DNA of 64,000 nt from Methyloceanibacter methanicus (GTDB taxonomy: Bacteria > Pseudomonadota > Alphaproteobacteria > Rhizobiales > Methyloligellaceae). A model generated the notes under the pieces. It had not been told where the DNA came from, searched no databases, and was given only the letters and a program-made list of their open reading frames with translations. Positions 8,389 to 17,851 of this stretch are shown piece by piece; the stretch's first letter is position 1, and each line of letters starts with the position of its first letter. A program made the translations under genes and the position numbers. The stretch spans positions 49,907 through 113,906 of the forward strand of contig NZ_LPWG01000001.1 in the NCBI RefSeq assembly GCF_001723285.1. Direction: 5' to 3'.

Positions 8389-8922
8389 CTACTCTCGGAC
8401 TTTGAAGGCGTAGAAGATCAAAATCACGCCCTGAATAAGCAACAGCGCGCCAAAGACGAGCGGAACGGCCAGCGCTGCCGGTATTGGCGCCCCAAGCAGG
8501 ATAACGCCGATGATCAGATTGATCAGGCCGAATATGAAGGAGCCCACGCCACCGCCGGTGAAGGCCCCGATGATCGCGACGATACCGATGACGATACCGA
8601 GGATGCCGAGCCACACGACAATGGCCGTGGGCAGCACGATGGCGGAGAAAAGCGGATGCCTCAGAACGATGATGCCCGCGAGAATGCCGAGCACACCAAT
8701 GATCAGCGACCAGTACCACGGCACGGTGTCGTCGACGAACACCCGCACCAATTCCAGCACGCCCACGAACAACCAATAGAGCCCGAGAAAGATGACAAGC
8801 GCGACCAGCGTTTCCGCGGGCCGGGTAATCAGCAGAAAACCGAACAGGACCGACGCGATCCCTTCGAGCAGGAAGACCCACCAGATATCCGAGTGGCTCT
8901 TCGGGGCGGTCGTTGCAGCCAT
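8389..8922 (-). CDS. HdeD family (DUF308) membrane protein
   Basis: The 177-residue protein is almost entirely hydrophobic, with about six membrane spans and repeated Gly/Ile/Val-rich helices, as in HdeD-type acid-resistance membrane proteins. The second ATG (8922) has GGGAGG at a proper 8-base distance; the first ATG at 8928 is only two bases from it. The gene lies 75 bases upstream of the vWA trio and reads in the same direction. Family function is poorly defined; a membrane stress role is assumed only by analogy. Confidence 0.8.
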   Translation of the reverse strand: MAATTAPKSHSDIWWVFLLEGIASVLFGFLLITRPAETLVALVIFLGLYWLFVGVLELVRVFVDDTVPWYWSLIIGVLGILAGIIVLRHPLFSAIVLPTAIVVWLGILGIVIGIVAIIGAFTGGGVGSFIFGLINLIIGVILLGAPIPAALAVPLVFGALLLIQGVILIFYAFKVRE

Positions 8923-9154
8923 AGTCATATCCTCCCTGATGTCGTCTCATTGTTTTCGCCGCGGGCGCGCCCGCGCTTGTGCCCAGAATTATAGCAATTT
9001 GCCTGCCGCTGTACCGGATGATGATGGGTTTCCCCTGAAATCTGCCATTTATCGAGCGCCGACATGCGGTGGCGAAGGCTGATATGCTCCCTTATCTAAG
9101 AGAAGTGATTCTCGGAAAGCCGCCGTCAGCCGGTGCCCGGTCCCGGAGGGCCCC

Positions 9155-9991
9155 ATGATGAAACCGATCGTCCGCGTCCCCTGCTCGGTTTGGCGCGCCG
9201 ACTCCGCATCGGCCACCATGACGGCCGGCACCCGCGCGATCCCAGAAGAAACCGCGATCGCCTTCACGTTCAACACGGCCTCCTACGCGGTGATGATGGC
9301 GACGCCGCAGGACCTGGAAGACTTCGCGGTCGGCTTTGCCCTCACCGAGGGGATCGTGCCGTCCCTGGAGGCCATCGACACGGTCGAGGTGGTCGAGGAA
9401 GAGGCCGGGATCGAACTGCGCGTCTGGCTCAAGGCGAAGGACGCGGCCGAGTTCCTGGGCCGCCGTCGCAAGCTGGCCGGCCCCACGGGCTGCGGCCTCT
9501 GCGGTGTCGAAAGCCTGATCGAAGCCATGCGCCCGCCGCCCGCCGTGAGCCAGGGCCGTGTCTTCACGCCCGACGAGATCATGACCGCCGTGTCCTCGCT
9601 TGCCGCCCATCAAGAGCTCAATCGCGAGACCCGCGCAGTCCATGCCGCCGGCTTCTGGGAGCCCGCGCGGGGTCTTGTCGCCATCAGGGAAGACGTGGGC
9701 CGTCACAACGCCCTCGACAAGCTGGCGGGCGCGCGGGCGCGCGACGGCGGCGGCGGCGGCGGCGCGCACGGCGTGATCGTTCTGACCAGCCGGGTGGCGA
9801 TCGAAATGGTGCAGAAATCGGCCATGATCGGCGCGCCCGTCGTCGTGGCCGTGTCGGCGCCGACGGCGCTCGCCGTGCGCATGGCCGAGGCCTGCGGGCT
9901 GACCTTGGCCGCCGTGGCCCGCAAGGACGGATTCGAAGTCTTCACCCACCCGCACCGCATCGCCGGCGCTTCGAAAAGCGACGTGGCTTAG
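9155..9991 (+). CDS. fdhD: formate dehydrogenase accessory sulfurtransferase
   Basis: The 278-residue product matches FdhD, which passes sulfur from a cysteine desulfurase to the molybdenum cofactor of formate dehydrogenases. The active-site loop has Cys-Gly-Leu-Cys at residues 113-116, preceded by GPTG. EDVGRHNALDKL and LTSRVAIEMVQK are the conserved C-terminal blocks. A poly-Gly linker (GGGGGG) interrupts the region after RARD and is unusual. GGAGGG precedes the ATG pair. It converges with mobA, another molybdenum-cofactor gene. No formate dehydrogenase gene is in the window. Confidence 0.95.
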   Translation: MMKPIVRVPCSVWRADSASATMTAGTRAIPEETAIAFTFNTASYAVMMATPQDLEDFAVGFALTEGIVPSLEAIDTVEVVEEEAGIELRVWLKAKDAAEFLGRRRKLAGPTGCGLCGVESLIEAMRPPPAVSQGRVFTPDEIMTAVSSLAAHQELNRETRAVHAAGFWEPARGLVAIREDVGRHNALDKLAGARARDGGGGGGAHGVIVLTSRVAIEMVQKSAMIGAPVVVAVSAPTALAVRMAEACGLTLAAVARKDGFEVFTHPHRIAGASKSDVA

Positions 9992-10063
9992 GCCATCCAG
10001 CTTCGCCTGGTCGCCACGGAGCGTGGCCGGCCCTTTCATGGCCAGGTTTTCGTTCGCCGAGAC

Positions 10064-10687
10064 TTACTCGCAAAGGCCACGGGCCAAGTCGAGATCCTCC
10101 GGCGTGTTGATATTGAAGAACGGGTCCAGCGCGGCGCCCCCGATCCTGATCGGCCCGAAAGCGACTTCCGCCGCCCCGTGTGCCCGCACGAACGCACTGG
10201 CTCTGCGTTCCCCGCGCGCCAGGGCCTCTGCCAGACCCTCGGCCATCGCGACCGGCCACAGCCCGATCACCGGATGAAGACCTGCCGTCGAGACGGCCAC
10301 GGCCATCGGGGCATCGCCCCGGCCTTCCGCCAACCGCTGCACGAGGTCCGGCGGAATGAACGGCGTATCGCCGGGGACGGTCACCGCGAAGCGGACGCCG
10401 GGACATGCGGCCCGCACCCAGGACAGGCCGGCCTCGATCCCGGCCAACGGCCCCTGGAACTCCGCACGGGAATCCGGCACGACGGGCATGCCGAACGCGG
10501 CGAAGCGGGCCGGGTCGCCATTGGCGCTCAGGACGATAGAGCCGGCCTGCGGGGCCAGGCGCGCGACGACCTCGGCCAGCACGGGCCTTTTTCCCAGCTT
10601 GAGCAGGGCCTTGTCGCCACCGCCCATCCGGCGCGATTGCCCGCCTGCAAGAACGATCCCGGCGATCTCTTCCATGTCCGTAGCCAT
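10064..10687 (-). CDS. mobA: molybdenum cofactor guanylyltransferase
   Basis: This 207-residue nucleotidyltransferase attaches GMP to molybdopterin to form the bis-MGD cofactor used by formate dehydrogenase and related enzymes. The GTP-binding signature LAGGQSRRMGGGDKALL is at residues 13-29, VPGDTPF is near 103, and the C-terminal FFNINTPEDL block is typical of MobA. It is convergent with fdhD. The pairing fits joint supply of mature cofactor. Confidence 0.93.
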   Translation of the reverse strand: MATDMEEIAGIVLAGGQSRRMGGGDKALLKLGKRPVLAEVVARLAPQAGSIVLSANGDPARFAAFGMPVVPDSRAEFQGPLAGIEAGLSWVRAACPGVRFAVTVPGDTPFIPPDLVQRLAEGRGDAPMAVAVSTAGLHPVIGLWPVAMAEGLAEALARGERRASAFVRAHGAAEVAFGPIRIGGAALDPFFNINTPEDLDLARGLCE

Positions 10688-10862
10688 GTCCGGACTTTAG
10701 GGCGCCGGGCGGGGCGCCGTCACGGTCCCGTTTGCGTCTTGAAAGAGAATGCCGGACAGGCTCGCGTGCCGGAACCTTCGAGCGGATTGTTGCCGTATGC
10801 CGGGCGAAGGTCTGCCACAATGCGACCGTATAGGGCGTTCGGGGGATTCAAGGAGCTGCGCC

Positions 10863-11417
10863 ATGAAAATTCTGACAACCAGTGTGTTTGCCGCCTTCCT
10901 CGCGCTCGTCGCATCCGTCTGCGAACCGTCGTGCGCCGTGGCCGCATCCGCCCAGGAGATCGAGGACGACGTCAACGACACGCTGCACAGATTCGTCGAT
11001 CAGATCGGCGGCGCGCGGCCGCTGGCCAACAAGGCCGTGGGAATCTTGGTGTTTCCCTCCATCGTCAAGGCCGGTTTCGGCATTGGCGGGGAGTACGGCG
11101 AAGGCATGCTGATCGTCGATCAAAGGCCGGCCGGCTTCTATAATCTCGTCGGCGCATCGTTCGGCTTTCAGCTCGGCGTGCAGCAGCGCTCGGTCATCAT
11201 TATGTTCATGACCCAGGACGCACTCGATCAATTCTACAGCCTGTCGGGCTTCAAGATCGGCGTGGATGCTTCGGTGGCGATCATCACGGTCGGCGTGGGC
11301 GGATCCATCGATACCGACAAGATCACGCAGCCCGTGATCGGCTTCGTGCTCGATCCGAAAGGGCTCATGTACAACCTGACGCTCGAAGGCTCCAAAATCA
11401 CCAAGATCGACCGTTAA
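10863..11417 (+). CDS. secreted SYLF (YSC84-like) domain protein
   Basis: The product has 184 residues with a signal peptide (VFAAFLALVASV, cleavage likely after AVA). The remainder is a single SYLF lipid-binding domain: GILVFPSIVKAGFGIGGEYG, then YNLVGASFGFQLG and the Gly/Val-rich VAIITVGVGG segment. CAAGGAG lies 7 bases before the ATG. Such bacterial proteins are probably periplasmic or outer-membrane associated. The specific function is unknown. Confidence 0.85.
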   Translation: MKILTTSVFAAFLALVASVCEPSCAVAASAQEIEDDVNDTLHRFVDQIGGARPLANKAVGILVFPSIVKAGFGIGGEYGEGMLIVDQRPAGFYNLVGASFGFQLGVQQRSVIIMFMTQDALDQFYSLSGFKIGVDASVAIITVGVGGSIDTDKITQPVIGFVLDPKGLMYNLTLEGSKITKIDR

Positions 11418-11543
11418 GCGCGCAAGACGCGTTGATACATTCTGGCGCAGCTCTGCAATTGTCTTGTCATAAGCGGCCCCTACAGACGTAGGATGCTGTC
11501 ATAAGACGCTTGCAGGTTGTGAAACCAATGACGGGAGGATCGG

Positions 11544-11866
11544 ATGGCTGACACAGATTGGGGCGAAGACGTCAAGAAATACGTAGCGGACGCCGACGAT
11601 AAGGCGATCGCGGGAATCGTACGTCACTGCGGTATCGCGCTGCAAAGCCGGGATGCATCGCTCGTGTCCTTCACCGACAAATCCGAGCTGGAGCGCGTGC
11701 GCGAGAAGTTCCTCAAGAAGAAACTCGGCCTCAGCATGTCCGACGACGAACTGGACGGCGCCATCGCGACCATCGGCGAAAAGTTGAAGGACGTGCGCAA
11801 CAGAACCGCGTGACGGTCTACTACCTGCTGGCCGATCACTTCGGCAAGCTGTCCGACTTCGCCTAG
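11544..11866 (+). CDS. DUF2853 family protein (frameshifted near its end)
   Basis: A small cytoplasmic protein of the DUF2853 family, starting MADTDWGEDVKKYVADAD with GGGAGG upstream. The literal frame stops at 11813 after 89 residues. In another frame the following bases encode NRVTVYYLLADHFGKL, which is the usual family C-terminus, ending at 11866. One missing A near 11802 explains the break. Restored length is about 107 residues. Function is unknown; the family is typically predicted to be all-helical. Confidence 0.75.
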
Positions 11867-11917
11867 CGTTCATCCCGCCAGCACGTCTTTCTTGGATACA
11901 GACGATGACGACGGACC

Positions 11918-11937
11918 CGGAGCAGCGATGCTCCGGC
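11918..11937. terminator. perfect 8-bp hairpin with GCGA tetraloop
   Basis: CCGGAGCA and TGCTCCGG flank the four-base loop GCGA, a GNRA-type tetraloop. The stem lies 52 bases after the restored DUF2853 stop and between convergent genes. There is no U-run on either side, so it may be a weak terminator or an RNA-stabilising stem rather than a classic intrinsic terminator. Confidence 0.45.
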
Positions 11938-12005
11938 CGTTGAGCCGCGCCTTCTAAGCGCGCCCTATCGCGATATCTCGCCGGCGAACGAAGCCCGGCA
12001 ACGCC

Positions 12006-12170
12006 CTAACGGCGCGGCGCGGCGTCTTGACCGTGTTGAGGATTGGCGACGGCGCTCCGCTCTTGATTCAGCGGGCCCACGCCAAAGGCCGACATCGGCA
12101 CCTCGACCGCGCAACCCGCGACGGACAAGGCCACGAGCCCAGTGGCGACAAATAAAGCAATCTGTCTCAT
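12006..12170 (-). CDS. small lipoprotein (54 aa)
   Basis: A 54-residue frame begins MRQIALFVATGLVALSVAGC. It has a short basic N-terminus, a hydrophobic stretch and the lipobox Val-Ala-Gly-Cys (Cys20), typical of a lipoprotein processed by signal peptidase II. The mature part is only 35 residues, polar and ending in Arg-Arg. No strong ribosome binding site is visible. No family was recognised. The lipoprotein signal is the main support that this is real. Confidence 0.55.
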   Translation of the reverse strand: MRQIALFVATGLVALSVAGCAVEVPMSAFGVGPLNQERSAVANPQHGQDAAPRR

Positions 12171-12313
12171 GATCGCGTCGTACAAAATCTTATGGTTCGA
12201 GCAAAGGACTCCACCCTACTTAGGAATCAATTTTCCTAAAAACAGGGCGAAACCTTGGAGAAAACGGCGACATGGTTAGAAAAGGGTGACCGGGCGCCGG
12301 GGCTTGACCGCCC

Positions 12314-12862
12314 TTAAGGGCAATCCACGCGCGCGCCCAGCACGCCGTCGACGGCCACGGCCCAGGCGCGCGGTACGTTCGCGAGCGTTTCCGGGATCGG
12401 CCTCAGGATGGACACGGCCGAGCACCCGGTGAGCTCACGGCTGTTCTCGGCCATGGACACGATCAAGTCGGCCGAAAGCGCGCCAATCCTCGGGCGCAAG
12501 TCCGCCTCGAGATCCGGGACATCCGCGAGCCGTTCGACGCCCCCTGACCGCCATGTGTCGAAATAGAAACGCTGCACGATCTTGGCCGCCTCCATCTGCG
12601 CCACGATGAATCGCCGCGCCAGCCGAACATCGAGCCCCGCGGCGCGCGACCGCGCCAGAGCCGCCGCGAGCACATTGGCCTCGCGGACCGGGTCGTCGAT
12701 CGGGAGCCGCTCGTTCCATTTATGGGCGGCCACCTGCTCCATGAGACCCAGACGCTCGACCAACAAATGGCGGAGAGCGTGCACGCCGCCGGCGGGGTCG
12801 GCGCCGGCCGGACCATTGGCCGACGCCAGGATCGCGAGCAGGACCAGAACCACCTGGCGCAT
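12314..12862 (-). CDS. secreted (gamma-class AroQ) chorismate mutase
   Basis: The protein has 182 residues with a signal peptide (VVLVLLAILASANGPAGA). The all-helical domain carries the AroQ pattern: LLVERLGLMEQVAAHKW, then the Arg/Asp-rich DDPVREANVL and FIVAQMEAAKIVQ. Exported gamma-class mutases convert chorismate to prephenate in the periplasm, and their role there is unclear. GGAGACGG precedes the ATG at 12862. It is divergent from the AmpH-like hydrolase gene with 100 bases between them. Confidence 0.8.
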   Translation of the reverse strand: MRQVVLVLLAILASANGPAGADPAGGVHALRHLLVERLGLMEQVAAHKWNERLPIDDPVREANVLAAALARSRAAGLDVRLARRFIVAQMEAAKIVQRFYFDTWRSGGVERLADVPDLEADLRPRIGALSADLIVSMAENSRELTGCSAVSILRPIPETLANVPRAWAVAVDGVLGARVDCP

Positions 12863-12962
12863 TGTGTTCCGTCTCCGTCCTATCGGCACGCCGCCCAAAG
12901 GCGCTATAAGGGACGGCGCGCCGTCTTGCGCCGTCCTCTTAGCAACAAAGGCCCTCAAAGAC

Positions 12963-14132
12963 ATGCCCGCCCGTTCACACTCCATGCTGCCACGTGTTCG
13001 CAATGTCATTCTCGGACTCGCCGCCTGCGTTTGCGCGGCCCCCGTCATTGGGGCGCCCGCGCAGGCCGACCCGCTGCTGGAGGAGACGGTCGAGTTTACC
13101 GGAACGGTCCTGTTTCTTCAGACCAAGGTCCCCGGGCTCGTGATCGGCGCCGTCCGCAACGGCGAGACCGCCGTCTACGGGTTCGGCGAAGCCACGGATA
13201 GCGGCGAGGCGCCGGACGGCGACACCGTGATGCGGATCGGCTCGATCACGAAGGCGTTCACGGGCCAGGTGCTGGCCGCGCTCGCGGCCGACGGTACGGT
13301 CTCCCTCACCCAGCGCCTCGGCACGCTCGCGCCCGATCTCGGCTCGGGCAAGGATCCGAACGTCGCCAAAATCCGGCTGATCGACATCGCCACCCAGTCC
13401 GCCGGCATCCCGCGCGAGGTTCCCCATGAGCCGGGCCCCAAGGACAATCCGTTCAAGCCGATCACGCGCGAGGCCTTCGCCGGCTGGCTGGCCGAGAACG
13501 ACCTGCTCTATCCGCCGGGAACGGGCGTGCTCTACTCCAACTTCGCCTTCGATCTCCTCGCCATCGGCCTGTCGGAGGCGGCCAAGACCCCCTACCCGGA
13601 ACTGCTGAAGGAGCACGTCACGGGGCCGCTCGGCATGACCGACACGGGCTTCACGCTCAACGACGACCAGAAGAGCCGCCTGATGCAGGGCCACGGTTTT
13701 GACGGCAAGGCCCTGCCCGACGTTCCGACCGGCGAGGTCATTGTCGGTTCCGGCGGCCTGTATTCGACGCCGAAGGACCTGTTGCGCTGGATGCAATGGC
13801 ATCTCGATCGCCTCGCGGAAAAGGACGCGGAAACCCGGATGCTCGACCACGCCGCGTACCTCGTGCGGGACAATCTCAATCCCGTGCAGGGCATGGACGA
13901 GTCGGGCCATATGGATGCGATGAGTCTCGCCTGGGTGGTGATGATGCCGGAGAACGATCGCCCGCTGATCCTACAGAAGGCCGGCGGCCTGCAGGGAACG
14001 TTCTCCTATATCGCCTTCGCGCCGACGCGCGGCATCGCCGCCTTCGTGGCCATCAACCAGTTCGACTTCGCCGCCGCCACGACCATGGCCGAAGTCGTCA
14101 ACGAGATGATCACCTCGCTCGCGCCGCGTTAG
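12963..14132 (+). CDS. AmpH-like serine hydrolase (class C beta-lactamase family)
   Basis: This 389-residue penicillin-binding-fold protein has a signal peptide ending near GAPAQA. The catalytic Ser-Ile-Thr-Lys is at residues 94-97, the second motif Tyr-Ser-Asn at 191-193, and a KAGG segment near the C-terminus stands in for the K-[ST]-G motif. Overall similarity is to AmpH-type D,D-carboxypeptidase/endopeptidases. It likely trims periplasmic peptidoglycan. A second possible start is Met8. It is divergently transcribed from the chorismate mutase. Confidence 0.85.
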   Translation: MPARSHSMLPRVRNVILGLAACVCAAPVIGAPAQADPLLEETVEFTGTVLFLQTKVPGLVIGAVRNGETAVYGFGEATDSGEAPDGDTVMRIGSITKAFTGQVLAALAADGTVSLTQRLGTLAPDLGSGKDPNVAKIRLIDIATQSAGIPREVPHEPGPKDNPFKPITREAFAGWLAENDLLYPPGTGVLYSNFAFDLLAIGLSEAAKTPYPELLKEHVTGPLGMTDTGFTLNDDQKSRLMQGHGFDGKALPDVPTGEVIVGSGGLYSTPKDLLRWMQWHLDRLAEKDAETRMLDHAAYLVRDNLNPVQGMDESGHMDAMSLAWVVMMPENDRPLILQKAGGLQGTFSYIAFAPTRGIAAFVAINQFDFAAATTMAEVVNEMITSLAPR

Positions 14133-14241
14133 ACGGGCCCTGCACAATTGCGTGGCATGCTGACGATCATCCGGCAGGCTCAAGAAAGCGTTAAGGGAAT
14201 GGGTATGTAATCGGAGCCCTGCAACTTGGAGACCATCGGCG

Positions 14242-14412
14242 ATGGGCAGACTGCTCCTAGCGTTCGTCAGGGACGAGTCCGGCGCGACAGCGATCGAGTA
14301 CGGCCTCCTTGCCGCCGGCATCGCCATCGTCATGACCACGTCCCTGACGCAGGTCTCCTGCTCGCTGACCAACATCTTCTCGAAGGTGTCCAGCGAGCTG
14401 AAGGCGCAATAG
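14242..14412 (+). CDS. Flp family type IVb pilin
   Basis: A 56-residue prepilin. After a short leader (MGRLLLAFVRDESG) comes the Flp signature, cleavage after Gly14 followed by ATAIEYGLLAAGIA, with Glu at +5 and Tyr at +6. TTGGAGA is about 10 bases before the ATG. Flp pilins assemble into tight-adherence pili through Tad machinery. No tad or cpa genes are visible here, so it is an orphan pilin in this window. The Cys pair region VSCSLT is unusual for the family. Confidence 0.85.
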   Translation: MGRLLLAFVRDESGATAIEYGLLAAGIAIVMTTSLTQVSCSLTNIFSKVSSELKAQ

Positions 14413-14493
14413 CGCCGGACGACAGACAACCGCTCTATCCCTAACATTGCGAAAAGCTGATACTTTCGAGCGGTGACGCCGTTGGAGATTGAA

Positions 14494-15417
14494 ATGCTGT
14501 TTTTGGTTCGCTTGGTTCTTGCCGCTTCCCTCCCCATTCTGATGCTCCTGCCCGAGGCCGCCTTTGCCAATCGCCGCGCCTGCCAGAACCTTGAGCAGAG
14601 CTATGCGCAGATCGAGCGTGGCGCCAGCACGGTCGAGGTCAACAACACCCTCTTTTCCGCGACTGACAAAGGATGCGAGGAGCTTGCCGCCCTTGCGCTG
14701 AAGGATGGCGCGTCCCTCGAGGCTCGCGACCGGTTCGGGGCGAAACCACTGTCCCACGCAGCCGCGTCGGGTGAGGTCGCGCTCGTTAAACTCTTTCTCG
14801 ATAGCGGTGCGCCAATCGATGCGCGAAATCTCGACGGTTCCACCGCGCTCTACAAGTCCGCGGAAGCGGGTCGGTTGGAGACCGTGAAGCTGCTGGTGGA
14901 GCGGGGTGCGGAAGTGGATCTTCCGGGCCGTAGCGGCATCACGCCGCTCGTCGCCGCCGCCTATATGGGAAGCGAGCCCATCGCCGCCTATCTACTCGAG
15001 AAGGGGGCCGATCCCAACTGGATCGATGGGACGAAGAAGTCCGCGATCGTCTACGCGGCCGGCCGCGGCTTCCTGCCGGTGACCCGGCTTCTTCTCGACA
15101 GCGGCGTCGACGTCAATGCGCGCTACGGCAATGATCTCACAGCGCTGATGTGGACGGCGGGTCATTCGAGCGAGGCGGGTGTCTTGGACGTCGTGGAGGT
15201 GATGAAACTGCTCTTGGATCGCGGCGCCAATGTCGACGACCGAGACAATCGCGGCCGCACGGCGCTGATGATAGCGGCCGAACTCGACCACACCGCCGCG
15301 GTCGAACTCTTGCTCGCGCGTGGCGCTGACAAGAGCCTGCGTGACGATCAAGGCAAGTCGGCCGCCGACCTCACGTCGCTGACGGCATTGCGCGAGACGT
15401 TATCGGCCGCGCCCTAG
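14494..15417 (+). CDS. secreted ankyrin-repeat protein
   Basis: The product has about 307 residues with a signal peptide (LVLAASLPILMLLPEAAFA). It carries about six ankyrin repeats recognisable as G-x-T/P-L-x-x-A-A and LL-x-x-G-A-D (for example GADPNWID, GVDVNARYG, GANVDDRDN). GGAG is 7 bases upstream of this ATG, which therefore beats an upstream GTG. It is probably periplasmic and binds other proteins; the partner is unknown. Its stop is only two bases from the convergent cytochrome gene. Confidence 0.85.
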   Translation: MLFLVRLVLAASLPILMLLPEAAFANRRACQNLEQSYAQIERGASTVEVNNTLFSATDKGCEELAALALKDGASLEARDRFGAKPLSHAAASGEVALVKLFLDSGAPIDARNLDGSTALYKSAEAGRLETVKLLVERGAEVDLPGRSGITPLVAAAYMGSEPIAAYLLEKGADPNWIDGTKKSAIVYAAGRGFLPVTRLLLDSGVDVNARYGNDLTALMWTAGHSSEAGVLDVVEVMKLLLDRGANVDDRDNRGRTALMIAAELDHTAAVELLLARGADKSLRDDQGKSAADLTSLTALRETLSAAP

Positions 15418-15419
15418 GC

Positions 15420-16037
15420 TCAGCGGCCGTGGCCGAGATACTGATCGATCTGCAGCCCCGCCAGATATTCTGCCAGCGCTTCGAAATCGTCCTCGGGCGT
15501 GGCGCTCATGAGATTCGACATGCCAGGATTGTTGCCGCGTGAACCGTCGCGGAACGCCAGCATCGTCGCCAGCAGATACTCCCGCGACTGGCCGGCAAGA
15601 CGGGCCGTCGTGCCGTCACCCTGGAAATGGTCGAGGTGGCAGCCTCTGCAGCCAACGGATCGCACTGCGGAGTCGGCCTTCGCGGCGACGCTGGCCGGTG
15701 CGGGCGGCTGACCGAGATTCGGCCACTTCTTCTTCGTGAAGTATGCGGCGAGCGCGTACATGTCTTTCTTCTCAAGCGGCGCCGCGATCGGCTCCATCAA
15801 CGGGTTCTTGCGTGTTCCTCGCTTGAAATCGCGGAGCTGCAGGTAGAAGTAGCCTTCGTTCTGCCCCCAGATCACGGGTGTCTGCTTGTTGATCGGCACG
15901 CCGTCCGCCCCGTGACAGGTCGCGCAAAGCTTGACCTTCTCTTCCAGATTGAACTCTTCGGCGCTGCCGCTGCCGGCAAACAAGGTCGAACCGATGAGAA
16001 AAGCGGCACAAACGGCACGCCGCGAAACGTGAAGCAT
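15420..16037 (-). CDS. diheme c-type cytochrome
   Basis: This 205-residue exported protein has two heme-binding motifs, Cys-Ala-Thr-Cys-His at residues 38-42 and Cys-Arg-Gly-Cys-His at 130-134, each in its own cytochrome c fold. A signal peptide precedes residue 27. It lies 97 bases downstream of the PQQ dehydrogenase on the same strand, so it is a good candidate for the electron acceptor or a carrier in alcohol oxidation. It is larger than the monoheme cytochromes cL of methanol dehydrogenases. Confidence 0.85.
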   Translation of the reverse strand: MLHVSRRAVCAAFLIGSTLFAGSGSAEEFNLEEKVKLCATCHGADGVPINKQTPVIWGQNEGYFYLQLRDFKRGTRKNPLMEPIAAPLEKKDMYALAAYFTKKKWPNLGQPPAPASVAAKADSAVRSVGCRGCHLDHFQGDGTTARLAGQSREYLLATMLAFRDGSRGNNPGMSNLMSATPEDDFEALAEYLAGLQIDQYLGHGR

Positions 16038-16133
16038 TCTGCATCCCCCTGAGAAAAGCGCACTTGCAAAAAAGGACGGGGCACGGCCGTGCCCCGTCCT
16101 CATTCATTCTAATCGTTCACGACGCAACCGCTA

Positions 16134-17851
16134 TCAATCGACGGTAAAGGCGATGATATTGTTGCCCCGCTTGAAGTCGATCTGGGTGTTACCGCCTGCA
16201 CCGACCACGATGTATTCCTTGCCGTCCACCGAATAAGCGGTGGCCGGGGCATTGACGCCCGCGCCGGCGAAGAACGACCACAGGACTTCGCCATTCTCAG
16301 CGTCGTAGGCGCGGAACCAGCCATCGCCTTCACCGGTGAACACCAGCCCACCGGCGGTCGCGAGCGTACCGCCCATCATCGGCAGCGGCGTCTTCTTCTG
16401 CCACTTGATCTTGCCGGTATTGTAGTCGACGGCCGTCACGTTGCCGAACTGATCGGAGTCCGGGATCACCTTGAAGGCGCCACCAAGCCAGAGCTTGCCG
16501 CCCGGATAGGGCGAGCTCTCGACGTGGTACGTCATCGGCTGATGCAGGTTGACCGCGTAGGTCAGGCCAAGGTCGGGATTGACCGACATCACCGACCATT
16601 CCACGCCGCCATTGGCGCCGGGAAGCATCGGCGTGCCTTCCGGTGTCGGCAGGGACCACATACCGGTCTGATCGACCATCGCCTCGGAGAAGCGGATGAG
16701 GCTGCAGTCATCGCGATTGTGGATATAGACGTTGCCCGTCTTGCCGCCATGGATGACGCCGGGAACCGTGTTGCCGTCATTGTCCTTGACATCGACCAGG
16801 ATCGGCGGGCTCACCGCGTCGAGATCCCAAACGTCATGGGCGATGTATTGGAAGTGGCACACATACTCGCCGGTGTTGAGATCGACCGACACAAGCGAGT
16901 CCGTGTAGAGGTTGTCGCCCGGACGGATCGAGCCGTCGAGATCGGGAGACGGGTTGCCGACGACGAAGTAGATGCGCTTGGTCTTGAGATCGACGGCCGG
17001 ATTCTGCCACACGCCACCACCGAGGGTCTTGTAGGGATCGCCCAGCTTCGCGAGCGCCGCCTTTTCGGCTTCGATGTCGCGGTGCATATCCTTGCCCGTG
17101 GCATCATGCGTCGCCCACTCGCCGACGGAGTCCTCGGGGATCGTATGGAAGTTCCAGACGAGCTCGCCCGTGTCGGCGTCGTAGGCACGGACGAAACCGC
17201 GGATACCGTACTCACCGCCATTGGTGCCGATCAGAACCTTGCCGTCGACGACGGTCGGCGCCATGGTTTCCGAATAGCCCAGTTCCGGATCGGCGATCTC
17301 CGTTTCCCAGATCAGGCTTCCTGTCTTGGCATCCAGGGCGACGAGCTTCGCGTCGAGCGTCCCCATGTAGACTTTGTCTTTGTAGATCGCGACGCCGCGA
17401 TTGTTGGGACCGCAACAGTACGTCGTGACGGGCCCCATTTTGTGCTTGTAATGCCAGAACTGCTCGCCTGTCTTCGCATCGATCGCGTAGAGTGGTTGAA
17501 CGACGTTGTGACGTACATCACTCCGTCGACAATAATCGGTGTCGTTTCCAGCGATTCAACGACTTCGGTTTGGAATATCCAGGCCGGGCGAAGCTTCCCA
17601 ACATTCGACTTGTTGATCTGCTTCCCTTGATAATACCGGGTCTGGTCGTAGTTCAGATTGGTGTGAAGATTGTTTTTTGTGTCTGCCGCCGCTCCGCTGA
17701 GCATGTCCTGCGACACGGATGGCACAGGTGCTTCTCGGGTTGTCGTTGTTACGACGGTTTCCGTCTCAGCACCTGGCCACGCTGCGGTGGCTCCGGCAAG
17801 ACTAACTACAAGCGCACCAGCAAGCGTGGTGGCTGTCTTACAGCTCCCCAT
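16134..17851 (-). CDS. PQQ-dependent alcohol dehydrogenase, lanthanide-type motif (frameshifted)
   Basis: A periplasmic quinoprotein beta-propeller of about 572 residues after repair. A signal peptide ([18 protein letters not shown]) precedes PQQ-binding features: the vicinal Cys-Cys in [18 protein letters not shown] (Glu metal ligand) and GNPSPD (Asn ligand). The catalytic region reads HDVWDLDAV; the second Asp, two residues after the catalytic one, is the mark of lanthanide-dependent enzymes such as XoxF. There is no heme domain. The frame breaks near 17492, where one base is missing after TSFNH. GGGAGG precedes the ATG. Substrate could be methanol, ethanol or a larger alcohol. Confidence 0.88.

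Noticed and set aside
16134..17851. Calling the PQQ dehydrogenase mxaF
   Set aside because: The catalytic motif has the extra Asp of lanthanide enzymes and no mxaG/mxaI-type genes follow.
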